DNA of 64,000 bases, from assembly GCA_023954035.1 (NCBI GenBank), contig JAMLIT010000003.1, positions 1 through 64,000 of the forward strand. Direction: 5' to 3'. Position 1 is the first letter of the stretch, and every line of letters starts with the position of its first letter. The stretch comes from Burkholderiaceae bacterium (GTDB lineage Bacteria > Pseudomonadota > Gammaproteobacteria > Burkholderiales > Burkholderiaceae_C). Under the pieces are notes generated by a model that was not told where the DNA came from, ran no database searches, and saw nothing but the letters and a program-made list of their open reading frames with translations. Positions 46,017 to 54,501 of the stretch are shown here, one piece after another. Both the position numbers and the translations under genes were made by a program.

Positions 46017-46202
46017 CTATTTGAGCACTTTGCGGGCTGCCCCCACGCCCAGCACGGCCAGCACGACGAAGACCACGGCGATGACCAGGAAGATGAAGAA
46101 CAAAATCTTGGCGATGCCTGCAGCTCCCGCGGCAACCCCGGTAAAGCCGAGCGCGCCGGCAATGAGCGAGATGATGGCGAAGATGATGGCGTATTTCAGC
46201 AT
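46017..46202 (-). CDS. DUF1328 (UPF0391) small membrane protein
   Basis: 61 residues starting [20 protein letters not shown], with two hydrophobic helices (the second around [20 protein letters not shown]) and the conserved [13 protein letters not shown] turn. The ATG is preceded by AAGGAGAAC. These small inner-membrane proteins are common in Proteobacteria and often stress-linked; no molecular role is established. The frame extends upstream but the family start is clear. Confidence 0.92.
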   Translation of the reverse strand: MLKYAIIFAIISLIAGALGFTGVAAGAAGIAKILFFIFLVIAVVFVVLAVLGVGAARKVLK

Positions 46203-46711
46203 GGCGTTCTCCTTGATGCAAAAGCCGGACCTGGGAGGCACGGCATGCGGCAAAGATACCGGCGGGCCGAGAGCGCCATCGTGGGAGCCTGACAGGAAAC
46301 GCTGTAGGACGGGGCGGTCCGAGACGCGCGCGCAGTCGGCGGCGCACACGCCGGATCGACGGCCCGGCTGCAGCTCGCAAGGCTGCGGCTTTGTGGTCTG
46401 TGCTCACACCGCTGCGCGCTATGAGCTTCGCCCGCGCACCGACTCTGCGCTCTCGCGCAGCGGGCTTACAGCCCGGCCGCAGCCCGCAAGGCTGCGGCTT
46501 TGTGGTCTGCGCTCACAGGGCTGTGCCCTATGAGCTACGCCCCAAAGCCCAAGATTTGCTGCGCAAATGCTGGCCCTACAGGCCAGCCGCTGCACGCAGC
46601 GCTTGGGCTTTGTCGGTGCGTTGGCTTCGGCCGGGCCTTGCGGCCCTTCACATCGGCTGCGCCGATATGAGCCTGCGCCGAAAGCCAGACAAGCTCGCTT
46701 CGCTCAGGGCC
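46203..46711. other. Gene-free stretch between the DUF1328 and metK genes, holding metK-tail repeats
   Basis: No credible gene was found in these ~510 bases. The left ~150 bases are GC-rich with no recognisable feature. The right ~350 bases are built of three degenerate tandem units resembling the end of metK, annotated separately. Open frames here are by-products of the repeats. Confidence 0.75.
46359..46711 (-). repeat. Three tandem degenerate copies of the metK 3' end
   Basis: Read on the minus strand after the metK stop, three further segments could encode the same end as MetK ([13 protein letters not shown]-stop): at 46576-46620 (RTDKAQALRAAAGL-stop), 46466-46515 ([14 protein letters not shown]-stop) and 46359-46406 ([15 protein letters not shown], no stop). 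Start-to-start spacings are ~136, 110 and 107 bases. The intervening ~60 bases also resemble one another, each with a short hairpin (AGGG/CCCT or ATCGG/CCGAT) next to CTCAT. These are non-coding remnants or a repeat family that shares the metK end. Confidence 0.8.
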
Positions 46712-47893
46712 TTATAGGCCCGCTGCCGCGCGCAGCGTGGCAGCCTTGTCTGTCTTTTCCCACGTGAACTGGGGTTCGTCGCGACCGAAATGGCCATAGG
46801 CGGCGGTTTTCTCGTAGATGGGGCGCAGCAGGTCGAGCATCTGGATGATGCCTTTGGGACGCAGGTCGAAGTGCTCTCGCACCAGCTTGGCCAGTTGGTC
46901 GTCGGGGATCACGCCGGTGCCTTCGGTGTAGACCGTCACGTTCATGGGGTGGGCCACGCCGATGGCATAGGCCACCTGGATCTGGCACTGGCGCGCCAGG
47001 CCGGCGGCGACGATGTTCTTGGCCACGTAGCGGGCCGCGTAGGCGGCGCTGCGGTCCACTTTGGTTGGGTCCTTGCCGCTGAAGGCGCCGCCGCCGTGCG
47101 GGCAGGCGCCGCCATAGGTGTCGACGATGATCTTGCGGCCCGTGAGGCCGCAATCGCCTTGGGGACCGCCGATGACGAAGCGGCCAGTGGGGTTGATGAG
47201 GTACTTGGTGTCCGACGTCAGCCATTCGGCCGGCAGCACGGGGCGGATGATTTCTTCGCGAATCGCCTCGTAGAACTCGGGCTTCATCTTGTCGCCCAGG
47301 CTCATTTCGGGCGCATGCTGGGTGGAGAGCACCACCGTGTCGATGCTGTGCGGTTTGCCGTCGACATAGCGCAGCGTGACCTGGCTCTTGGCATCGGGGC
47401 GCAGAAAGGGCAGGCGCCCATCCTTGCGCAGCTGCGACTGGCGCTCCACCAGGCGGTGCGCGTAGTAGATCGGCGCGGGCATCAGATCCGGCGTCTCGTC
47501 GCAGGCGTAGCCAAACATCAGGCCCTGGTCGCCAGCGCCGGTGTTCAGGTGGTCGTCCGACGCATGGTCCACGCCCTGGGCGATGTCGTTGCTCTGCTTG
47601 TCGTAGGCCACCAGCACGGCGCAGCCTTTGTAGTCGATGCCGTATTCGGTGTTGTCGTAGCCTATGCGTTTGATGGTGTCGCGCGCCACCTGGATGTAGT
47701 CGACGTGGGCATTGGTGGTCACTTCGCCCGCCAACACCACCAGGCCGGTGTTGCACAGGGTTTCTGCGGCAACGCGTGAGAGCGGGTCCTGCGCGAAGAT
47801 GGCGTCGAGAATGGCGTCCGAGATCTGGTCGGACACCTTGTCGGGGTGGCCTTCGGAGACGGATTCGGAAGTGAAAAGAAAGTCGTTCGCCAT
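46712..47893 (-). CDS. metK: S-adenosylmethionine synthetase
   Basis: 393 residues, standard length. It makes S-adenosylmethionine from methionine and ATP. Signature motifs: [20 protein letters not shown] at the N-terminus, [20 protein letters not shown] (the hexapeptide region GAGDQG), and [20 protein letters not shown] (P-loop-like nonapeptide). The ATG has a nearby AGGAG. The gene is divergent from an LpxL-type acyltransferase with 130 bases between starts that hold an inverted repeat. The last ~13 codons recur three times downstream as degenerate repeats. Confidence 0.98.
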   Translation of the reverse strand: MANDFLFTSESVSEGHPDKVSDQISDAILDAIFAQDPLSRVAAETLCNTGLVVLAGEVTTNAHVDYIQVARDTIKRIGYDNTEYGIDYKGCAVLVAYDKQSNDIAQGVDHASDDHLNTGAGDQGLMFGYACDETPDLMPAPIYYAHRLVERQSQLRKDGRLPFLRPDAKSQVTLRYVDGKPHSIDTVVLSTQHAPEMSLGDKMKPEFYEAIREEIIRPVLPAEWLTSDTKYLINPTGRFVIGGPQGDCGLTGRKIIVDTYGGACPHGGGAFSGKDPTKVDRSAAYAARYVAKNIVAAGLARQCQIQVAYAIGVAHPMNVTVYTEGTGVIPDDQLAKLVREHFDLRPKGIIQMLDLLRPIYEKTAAYGHFGRDEPQFTWEKTDKAATLRAAAGL

Positions 47894-47977
47894 TTGAATA
47901 AACTCCTGTGCTGGCTGGTGGGGCGTTGCCCGAAGCCTGGAGAAGCTCTGGCGAACGCTTTAGCAGTCTTGTTTAAC

Positions 47978-48011
47978 GTCGCTCTGCAAGTTGCTCATTT
48001 AACTCAGCGAC
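47978..48011. promoter_or_regulatory. Inverted repeat in the metK/acyltransferase divergent promoter region
   Basis: The arms GTCGCT and AGCGAC are separated by 22 bases, with a weaker inner pairing (AAGTT/AACTC). It lies ~85 bases before metK and just before the acyltransferase gene. It could be an operator or an RNA hairpin of the metK leader. I cannot match it to a known SAM riboswitch class. Confidence 0.35.
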
Positions 48012-48023
48012 CCTCCCATTTTA

Positions 48024-48875
48024 ATGTCTCTTCTCGTACGCCTTCTGGCGCATGTCCCTTTGCGCTTCATGCATGTTCTTGGCGCCCTGCTCGGCTGGCT
48101 GGCCTTTCTGGCGTCGCCCACCTACCGGCGCCGCTTTCTCGCCAACGCTGCGCGGGCGGGCTATGGCTTTGCACAAGTGCGCGCGGCCGTGGCCCAGGCC
48201 GGACGCACGGTGGCCGAGATTCCCCGCCTGTGGTTTGGCACCATGCCCGTCTGCATGCTCAACAACGAGCGGCTGGTAGCGCAGGCCTACGCCGCCGGCC
48301 GCGGCGTGATCTACCTGACGCCGCACCTCGGGTGCTTTGAGCTGTCCGCGCAGGACGCCGCGCGCCGCTGGGGCGGCGTTCATGGACCGATCACCGTGCT
48401 CTACCGCCCCGCCCGCCAGGCCTGGCTGGCCCGCATGATGGAAACTGCGCGCAACCGCCCGGCGATGCAGGCCGTGCCCACCAGCCTTGCGGGCGTGCGC
48501 CAGATGATCAAGGCCTTGCGCCGGGGCGAGGCCGTGGGCCTGCTGCCCGACCAGGTGCCGCCGCACGGCCTGGGCGTGTGGGCGCCGTTCTTCGGCCACG
48601 ACGCCTACACCATGACGCTGGCCGCGCGCCTGGCGCAGCAGACGGGCGCGCAGGTGCTCGTCGTCTACTGCGAGCGACTTCCCCGCGGACGGGGCTACGT
48701 GACGCATTTCGAACGTCTGGAGGCCCCGCTGTCGGACGATGCCGTGCTTGCCGCCACGCAGATCAACCGGGCCATGGAAGGCTTGATTCGCCAATGCCCG
48801 CAGCAGTACCTGTGGGGCTACGCGCGCTACAAGCGCCCGCGTGGGCAAGCGCCGGTGGTCGAGGGCGCAGCATGA
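48024..48875 (+). CDS. LpxL/HtrB-family lysophospholipid/lipid A acyltransferase, first of two
   Basis: 283 residues with an N-terminal membrane anchor (FMHVLGALLGWLAFLASPTY). The acyltransferase motif HxxxxE is HLGCFE in YLTPHLGCFELSAQDAARRW, followed by TVLYRP and GLLPDQVPPHGLGVWAPFFG. Relatives add secondary acyl chains to lipid A, or act on ornithine or glycerophospholipids, at the inner membrane. The next gene, of the same family, starts within its stop codon (ATGA), so both are made together. Confidence 0.92.
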   Translation: MSLLVRLLAHVPLRFMHVLGALLGWLAFLASPTYRRRFLANAARAGYGFAQVRAAVAQAGRTVAEIPRLWFGTMPVCMLNNERLVAQAYAAGRGVIYLTPHLGCFELSAQDAARRWGGVHGPITVLYRPARQAWLARMMETARNRPAMQAVPTSLAGVRQMIKALRRGEAVGLLPDQVPPHGLGVWAPFFGHDAYTMTLAARLAQQTGAQVLVVYCERLPRGRGYVTHFERLEAPLSDDAVLAATQINRAMEGLIRQCPQQYLWGYARYKRPRGQAPVVEGAA

Positions 48876-49744
48876 GCGGAAGGATGGGCGTGGCGCTGAT
48901 GCGCCTGCTGGCGCACCTGCCGCTGCCGGTGCTGCGGGCGATGGGCTGGGCGATTGGTGAGGTCTTGTTTGTGCTGGCCGTGCCGCGCCGGCGCGTGGCG
49001 CTGCGCAATCTGGCGCTGTGTTTTCCGCAAGCGCCTGCGGCCACCCGCCGGCGCTGGGCACGCCAGACTTTCGTGCTGTTCTGCCAGTCGTGGCTGGACC
49101 GCAGCTGGCTGTGGTTTGCGCCGCGCGAGACGGTGCTCGCGCGCGTGCGCCTGACGGGCGCCCTGGAGGAGCTTGCGGGCGATGCGCCCACCATCATCTT
49201 CGCGCCGCATTTCTACGGCATGGACGCGGGCGGCTCGGCGCTCACCCTGCACACGCCGCGCGCGTTCACGTCGATCTTTTCGACACACCCTGATCCGGCC
49301 GTGGACGCCTGGTTTCGCAATGGTCGCCAGCGTTTTGGCGATGTGCGCATGCTCAACCGCAAGGACGGCGTCAAGCCCATCGTCTCCAACCTGCGCAAGG
49401 GCGGCCTGCTGTACCTGCTCGCTGACATGGATTTCGGCCGCAACGATTCGCTTTTCGTGCCTTTCTTTGGCGTGCCCGCAGCCACCGTGCCTTCGCTTTC
49501 GCGCTTTGCCCGATTGGGGCGCGCCAAGGTCATTGGCATGGCGACGCGGCTGGTGCCCGGCGGCTACGTGGCCGAAATCACCCCGGCATGGGAGCACTAC
49601 CCGACGGACGATCTGGAGGCCGACACGGCCGAGATGAACCGGCGTCTGGAAGAATGGGTAAGACCCGAACCCGGCCAGTACTACTGGGTGCACAAGCGGT
49701 TCAAGACGCGGCCTGAAGGGCAAAAGTCTTTGTATCGCCCCTGA
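48872..49744 (+). CDS. LpxL/HtrB-family lipid A acyltransferase, second of two
   Basis: 290 residues, same superfamily as the preceding gene but diverged. It has an N-terminal anchor (LRAMGWAIGEVLFVLAV), the catalytic HxxxxD as HFYGMD in IIFAPHFYGMDAGGSALTLH, FSTHPDPAVDAWFRNGRQRF, and YLLADMDFGRNDSLFVPFFG. The last residues (PGQYYWVHKRFKTRPEGQ) match the LpxL C-terminal motif closely, so this is the better candidate for the lauroyl/myristoyl transferase of lipid A. It overlaps the first gene by four bases. Confidence 0.93.
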   Translation: MSGRMGVALMRLLAHLPLPVLRAMGWAIGEVLFVLAVPRRRVALRNLALCFPQAPAATRRRWARQTFVLFCQSWLDRSWLWFAPRETVLARVRLTGALEELAGDAPTIIFAPHFYGMDAGGSALTLHTPRAFTSIFSTHPDPAVDAWFRNGRQRFGDVRMLNRKDGVKPIVSNLRKGGLLYLLADMDFGRNDSLFVPFFGVPAATVPSLSRFARLGRAKVIGMATRLVPGGYVAEITPAWEHYPTDDLEADTAEMNRRLEEWVRPEPGQYYWVHKRFKTRPEGQKSLYRP

Positions 49745-49770
49745 GTCGCTTTGGCGCTGAAAAATTCAAG

Positions 49771-49825
49771 CAAAATATGCCTCTAGCGCTTATGGAGTAA
49801 GCGCTGTAAGCTATTATTTTGATTG
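49771..49825. repeat. Dispersed AT-rich repeat, copy 7
   Basis: AAATATGCCTCTAGCGCTTA then TGGAGTAAGCGCTGTAAGCT with ATTATTTTGATTGC after it: a clear copy, in reverse orientation relative to copies 3, 6, 8 and 9. It lies between the convergent acyltransferase and alpha/beta hydrolase genes and runs into the latter's stop. Confidence 0.88.
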
Positions 49826-50719
49826 CAAAAAATCTGCCAGCTCTGCATGGACGCAACCGGGTTGCTCGTGCACCAGCCAGTGCGAGGCGTCGGGAATGCG
49901 GCGGATGTCCAAATCTGCAATCCAGGCCTCCAGCCCGTCGAGCAGGCCGGGCAGCAGGGCAAAGTCGTCCATGCCCCAGAGCAAACGGGTTGGCACCTCG
50001 ATGGTGCACATGCTGCCCGGCATCTGCACCGCCTGTGCCCCTGGGTCGCCCTCGCGCGGCGGGCGCAGGGGGGTGGCGCGGTAGTAGTTGCAGGCGCCGT
50101 GCAGCCCCTGCTGCCACAGCGCTCGGTACTTGGCACGCACCTCGTCGGTGAGCCAGGCGGGCGGCTCACTGGCGGTGTTGCTGAAAAAACCGAACAGGCG
50201 GTGAAAATCGTCTTCGGCCAGCAAAGTTTCTGCATCGTCTCTGCGCAGGAAATGCATGTATTGGCTGGCCGCCTGCTGCGCAGGATTGCGCTGCAGCTCG
50301 CGCACGAAGGCGCCGGGGTGAGGGGAGTTGATGATCATCAGGCGGCGCATGCGCTCAGGCTGCTGGTTGGCCAGGTTCCACGCCACGGCGCCGCCCCAGT
50401 CGTGCGCGACGAGGCATTCCACCGCGCCGTTCGGGCACAGGACTGCGATCAGCGCATCGATGTCCTGCACCAGGTGGCGCGGGCGGTAGGCCTCGGCGTC
50501 CAACGGGCTGCTGGAGGCGCCAAAGCCACGCAGATAGGGCGCCACGCAGTAGTAGCCGCCGTGCTCGGGCTGGGAGAAATGCGCCAGCTGCGCGTCCCAG
50601 ATGAAGGCGCCCTCGGGGAAGCCGTGCAGGAACAGGAGCACGGGGCGCGCCGGATCGCCGCTGACGCGGCCATCGAGCGTGATGCCGTGCGGCAGGGAAA
50701 TGCTGCGCGTAGAGACCAC
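49814..50719 (-). CDS. Alpha/beta hydrolase, epoxide hydrolase/haloalkane dehalogenase-like
   Basis: 301 residues. Oxyanion motif LFLHGFPEGAFIWD. The nucleophile is Asp107 in VAHDWGGAVAW, giving the Asp rather than Ser type. A cap region includes YMHFLRRDDAETLLAEDD and HGACNYYRATPL (a Tyr that could polarise an epoxide oxygen), and the catalytic His lies in DASHWLVHEQP. This pattern matches epoxide hydrolases more than dehalogenases, but the substrate is uncertain. It is flanked on both sides by copies of the dispersed repeat. Confidence 0.9.
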   Translation of the reverse strand: MVSTRSISLPHGITLDGRVSGDPARPVLLFLHGFPEGAFIWDAQLAHFSQPEHGGYYCVAPYLRGFGASSSPLDAEAYRPRHLVQDIDALIAVLCPNGAVECLVAHDWGGAVAWNLANQQPERMRRLMIINSPHPGAFVRELQRNPAQQAASQYMHFLRRDDAETLLAEDDFHRLFGFFSNTASEPPAWLTDEVRAKYRALWQQGLHGACNYYRATPLRPPREGDPGAQAVQMPGSMCTIEVPTRLLWGMDDFALLPGLLDGLEAWIADLDIRRIPDASHWLVHEQPGCVHAELADFLQSK

Positions 50720-50730
50720 AAATGCTCCTG

Positions 50731-50785
50731 ATATATGAGCTACTAACGCTTATAAAATAAGCGCTAGACGCCAATTTTGCTTGAA
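50731..50785. repeat. Dispersed AT-rich repeat, copy 8
   Basis: TATGAGCTACTAACGCTTAT then AAAATAAGCGCTAGACGCCA and ATTTTGCTTGAAAATAA: a full-length copy between engB and the alpha/beta hydrolase, both on the minus strand. Confidence 0.9.
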
Positions 50786-50796
50786 AATAACTGGCT

Positions 50797-51495
50797 TCAG
50801 GCCGCTGCATCCGGCGCGGCCTGCGCCTCCGGGTGTGCCCAGTGCCACAGCAGCAGCGCGGCCTCGTCCACGCCCTGCTTTTTCAGCGCAGAGAACATCC
50901 TGACTTCGCCGCCGCCGGTTTGCAGTCGCGCAATCGACAGGGCCTTGGTCTGCTCGGCGCGGGTGAGCTTGTCGGCCTTGGTGAGCAGGACCAGAAACTT
51001 CAAGCCGTCTTCCACGCGTGGGCGAACCACTTCCAGCAGCGCTTCATCGAGACCGGTGAGGCCCAGGCGCGGGTCGCACAGCAGCACGATGCCGGTGAGG
51101 CTCTCCCGGTGCACCAGGTAGTTCACCATCACCTGTTGCCAGCGCATCTTGTCGGAGCGCGACACTGCCGCGTAGCCGTAGCCGGGCAAGTCGGCCAGCA
51201 CGGCGTCGGTGGTGTTCTGCCGCCCCAGAGAGAACAGGTTGATGTGCTGGGTGCGACCGGGCTTCTTGGAGGCAAAGGCAAGCTGCTTTTGCTGCGTCAG
51301 GGTGTTGATGCAGGACGACTTGCCGGCGTTGGAGCGCCCGACGAAGGCGATCTCCGGCACGTCGACCGTGGGCAACTGGTGCAGTTGCGCCGCCGTGGTG
51401 AGAAAGCGGGCGGTGTGCATCCAGCCCATCGCGGTTTTGGCGTCGGCGGCTGGTGCGGACGCACCATCACTTTGTGCAGGATCAGAAACGGTCAT
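50797..51495 (-). CDS. engB: Ribosome biogenesis GTPase EngB (YihA/YsxC)
   Basis: 232 residues from ATG at 51495 (MTVSDPAQSD). The TrmE/Era-type GTPase motifs are visible: G1 GRSNAGKS (53-60), G2 in GRTQHIN, G3 ADLPGYGYA, G4 TKADKL, G5 SALKKQG. EngB takes part in large ribosomal subunit assembly. The frame is open further upstream, but those residues are Ala/Gly-rich and not part of the family. It is divergent from the cytochrome c4 gene with only ~73 bases between starts. Confidence 0.96.
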   Translation of the reverse strand: MTVSDPAQSDGASAPAADAKTAMGWMHTARFLTTAAQLHQLPTVDVPEIAFVGRSNAGKSSCINTLTQQKQLAFASKKPGRTQHINLFSLGRQNTTDAVLADLPGYGYAAVSRSDKMRWQQVMVNYLVHRESLTGIVLLCDPRLGLTGLDEALLEVVRPRVEDGLKFLVLLTKADKLTRAEQTKALSIARLQTGGGEVRMFSALKKQGVDEAALLLWHWAHPEAQAAPDAAA

Positions 51496-51568
51496 GAAGG
51501 CGGCCGGTGGGGTGGGAGCGGCATTGTAGAATTGCCCGGTTTTGCGCCACCTAACAAAGTCCCCCGTC

Positions 51569-52213
51569 ATGAAGTTGCTCGCCTCCCTGTTCATGGCTGC
51601 CGCGCTGGCAGCCCCTGCTCTCCCAGCTCTGGCAGCCGACGCTCCGGCCCCTGCGCCCGCAGCAGCAGCTCCCAAGCTCGATCTGGCCAAAGGGGAAGCG
51701 AGCTATTCGCAGGTCTGCGTGGCCTGCCATGCGGCGGATGGCAACTCCATGATTCCGGAGAACCCCAAGCTTGCCCAGCAGCACCCTGAGTACCTGGTCA
51801 AGCAATTGCAGGAATTCAAGTCCGGCAAGCGCGCCAGCGCCATCATGCAGGGCTTTGCCTCCATGCTGTCGGACGAGGACATGAAGAACATCGGCTGGTG
51901 GCTGGCCGCTCAGCCCGCCAAGGAAGGCTTCGCCAAGGACAAAGACCTGGTGGCCCTGGGCGAGCGCATCTACCGCGGTGGCATTGCCGACCGCAACATT
52001 GCCTCCTGTGCCAGCTGCCACAGCCCTAACGGGGCTGGCATTCCCTCGCAGTACCCCCGCCTGTCGGGCCAGCACGCCGATTACACCGCCGCGCAGCTCA
52101 AGGCCTTCCGCGACGGCGTGCGCACCAACAGCGCGCAAATGACGGGCGTGGCGGCCAAGCTCAACGACCGCGAGATCCGCGCCGTCTCCGACTACATTGC
52201 CGGCCTGCGCTGA
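51569..52213 (+). CDS. Cytochrome c4, diheme periplasmic electron carrier
   Basis: 214 residues starting MKLLASLFMAAALAAPALPA, with a signal peptide cut near LAADA. There are two heme c sites: CVACH (50-54) in the first domain and CASCH in the second, each followed by a typical class I cytochrome fold with axial Met (probably in SIMQGFAS-type and AQMTGVA segments). It carries electrons to terminal oxidases in the periplasm. A strong terminator follows, and the next genes are the cytochrome c maturation pair resB/ccsB, a fitting neighbour. Confidence 0.95.
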   Translation: MKLLASLFMAAALAAPALPALAADAPAPAPAAAAPKLDLAKGEASYSQVCVACHAADGNSMIPENPKLAQQHPEYLVKQLQEFKSGKRASAIMQGFASMLSDEDMKNIGWWLAAQPAKEGFAKDKDLVALGERIYRGGIADRNIASCASCHSPNGAGIPSQYPRLSGQHADYTAAQLKAFRDGVRTNSAQMTGVAAKLNDREIRAVSDYIAGLR

Positions 52214-52271
52214 AATCGAATCGCCACCCGGCCGCGCGCCGGGAACCATTGGCAGGCAACTAACCCCAATG

Positions 52272-52308
52272 CGGGCGGGTCCATCTTTTCGGTGGAGCCG
52301 CCCGTTTT
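52272..52308 (+). terminator. Rho-independent terminator after the cytochrome c4 gene
   Basis: The arms CGGGCGGGTCCA and TGGAGCCGCCCG pair over 12 bp with one mismatch around a 9-base loop, followed by TTTT. It lies ~60 bases after the cytochrome stop and before resB, so resB needs its own promoter or partial read-through. Confidence 0.85.
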
Positions 52309-52335
52309 CACTTGGCGCTGCATACTCCCTCTTCC

Positions 52336-54501
52336 ATGTCTGATACCACCCAAGGCGTTCGCATCGACGGCGCGCCCCAGCCGCTGCGCCGCGCCATCGA
52401 GCTGCTCTCCTCGATGCGCTTTGCAATTGCGCTGCTGACGGTGATCTGCATTGCCTCGGTCATCGGCACGGTGCTCAAGCAGCACGAGCCCATCGTCAAC
52501 TACGTCAACCAGTTCGGGCCCTTCTGGGCCGAAGCGTTTCTTGCACTGCAGCTCAATGCCGTCTACAGCGCCTGGTGGTTCCTGCTGATTCTGGCGTTCC
52601 TGGTGATCAGCACTTCGCTGTGCATCGCGCGCAACACGCCCAAGATCATTGCCGACCTCAAGACCTACAAGGAAAACATCCGCGAGCAGAACCTGCGCTC
52701 CTTCCATCACAAGGCCGAGGCGCAGCTCGCGGGCGACAGCGCGGCCGAGGCCCGGCGCATTGGCGGCATGCTCGCCGGCGGCGGCTGGAGGGTGAAGCTG
52801 CAGCAGCGCGACACCCCCGCAGGCCCCGGTACGGGCTGGATGGTGGCGGCCAAGGCGGGCGCGGCCAACAAGATCGGCTACATCGCCGCGCACAGCGCCA
52901 TCGTGCTGGTCTGCCTGGGGGGGCTGCTCGATGGTGATTTGATCGTTCGTGCGCAGATGTGGCTGGGTGGAAAGACGCCCTATGCGGGCGGCGGCCTGAT
53001 TTCCGAGGTCAGCCCCAAACACTGGCTGAGCGAACGCAACCCGGCCTACCGGGGCAACCTGGTGGTCACCGAGGGCACGCAGGCTGGCACGGCGATTCTG
53101 AGCCAGTCCGATGGCATCCTGCTGCAGCCCTTGCCGTTCTCGCTGGAGCTGAAAAAGTTCATCGTTGAGTACTATTCCACCGGCATGCCCAAGCTGTTTG
53201 CCAGCGACGTGGTGCTGCACGACCGCGAAACCGGCGAGGCGACCGCCGCGCGCATCGAGGTGAACCATCCGGCCAACTTCAAAGGCATCGAGATTTATCA
53301 GTCGAGCTTTGACGACGGGGGCTCGCGCGTGAAATTGACGGCCGTGCCGCTGGCCCCGGGCGGCAAATCGTTTGACGTGGACGGCGTCATTGGTGGCAAG
53401 TCGCAAATCGTCGAGGGCGCAGGCGAGCGTGCGCTGACGCTGGAATTCACCGGTCTGCGCACCATCAATGTGGAAAATTTCGGCAGCGAGGGCCAGGAAG
53501 CCAGCGGCTCCGGCGCCGACGTGCGCAAGGTGAATCTGCGCAGCACGCTCGACTCGCACCTGGGCGCGGCCAACAACACGGTCAAGTCCAAAGAGCTGCG
53601 CAACGTGGGGCCGAGCATTGGCTACAAGCTGCGCGATGCATCGGGTCAGGCGCGCGAATACAACAACTACATGCTGCCGGTGGACTTGGGCGAGGGCAGC
53701 GTGCCGGTATTTCTCCTGGGCGTGCGCCAAAGCCCTTCCGAGCCTTTCCGTTACCTTCGCGCGCCGGCCGACGACAGCGGCAGCCTGGACGGCTTTGTCC
53801 GGCTGCGCCAGGCCCTGGCAGACCCGAAAGCCCGCGAGGCGGCGGTGGCGCGCTACGTCCGGCAGGCCGTGGAGCCGGGGCGCACCGAACTGGCAGCGCA
53901 GTTGCAGCAGTCGGCCGAACGGGCGCTCAGCCTGTTCGCCGGCTCCGGTGCACCGCAGGGCATGGTGAATGGCAAGTTCGACGGTGGCCTGCCCGCCATT
54001 GCCCAGTTCATGGAGGACAACGTCCCGGAGGCCGAGCGCGAGCGCGCGGGTGAGGTGCTGGTTCGCATCTTGAACGGCGCTTTGTTTGAGCTGGCTCAGA
54101 TCACGCGCGAGCGGGCCGGCCTGGCCCCGCTCCAGGCCGACGCCAGCACGCTGGGCTTCATGACGCAGGCGGTGGTGGCGCTGAGCGACGTCCAGGCCTA
54201 TCCCGCGCCGCTGGTATTCACCCTCAAGGACTTCACGCAGGTGCAGGCCAGCGTCTTCCAGGTCGCGCGCGCTCCGGGCAAGAAGGTGGTTTATTTGGGT
54301 TGCGCCCTGCTGATCCTGGGGGTTTTCTCCATGCTCTACATTCGCGAACGCCGCGTCTGGGTGTGGCTGGTGCCAGATGGCGCAGGCAGCCGGGCCATGA
54401 TGGCCTTGTCAACGAACCGCAAGACCATGGACGGCGACCGCGAGTTCGCCCAACTCACGGACAAACTCATCGGGGTAGCCCCCACAGGAGGCAAGGCATG
54501 A
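52336..54501 (+). CDS. resB: Cytochrome c biogenesis protein ResB (System II)
   Basis: 721 residues. Membrane helices are near residues 25-45 (AIALLTVICIASVIGTVL), 75-95 (WWFLLILAFLVIST) and 175-195 (IGYIAAHSAIVLVCLGGLL). A large periplasmic domain with EVNHPANFKGIEIYQSSFDD follows, then a final helix (VVYLGCALLILGVFSMLYIR). ResB works with CcsB/ResC to move heme across the membrane and attach it to apocytochromes c. The ATGA overlap with ccsB confirms the pair. Confidence 0.96.
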   Translation: MSDTTQGVRIDGAPQPLRRAIELLSSMRFAIALLTVICIASVIGTVLKQHEPIVNYVNQFGPFWAEAFLALQLNAVYSAWWFLLILAFLVISTSLCIARNTPKIIADLKTYKENIREQNLRSFHHKAEAQLAGDSAAEARRIGGMLAGGGWRVKLQQRDTPAGPGTGWMVAAKAGAANKIGYIAAHSAIVLVCLGGLLDGDLIVRAQMWLGGKTPYAGGGLISEVSPKHWLSERNPAYRGNLVVTEGTQAGTAILSQSDGILLQPLPFSLELKKFIVEYYSTGMPKLFASDVVLHDRETGEATAARIEVNHPANFKGIEIYQSSFDDGGSRVKLTAVPLAPGGKSFDVDGVIGGKSQIVEGAGERALTLEFTGLRTINVENFGSEGQEASGSGADVRKVNLRSTLDSHLGAANNTVKSKELRNVGPSIGYKLRDASGQAREYNNYMLPVDLGEGSVPVFLLGVRQSPSEPFRYLRAPADDSGSLDGFVRLRQALADPKAREAAVARYVRQAVEPGRTELAAQLQQSAERALSLFAGSGAPQGMVNGKFDGGLPAIAQFMEDNVPEAERERAGEVLVRILNGALFELAQITRERAGLAPLQADASTLGFMTQAVVALSDVQAYPAPLVFTLKDFTQVQASVFQVARAPGKKVVYLGCALLILGVFSMLYIRERRVWVWLVPDGAGSRAMMALSTNRKTMDGDREFAQLTDKLIGVAPTGGKA

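Noticed and set aside
46006-46407. A possible small protein starting [15 protein letters not shown] in the region after metK
   Set aside because: Its start lies in a degenerate metK-tail repeat, and the frame then runs antisense-like through the DUF1328 gene in another phase.
47894-48023. A known SAM riboswitch upstream of metK
   Set aside because: The sequence does not show the conserved cores that I know for SAM-I, SAM-II or SAH riboswitches, so only an unassigned inverted repeat is reported.
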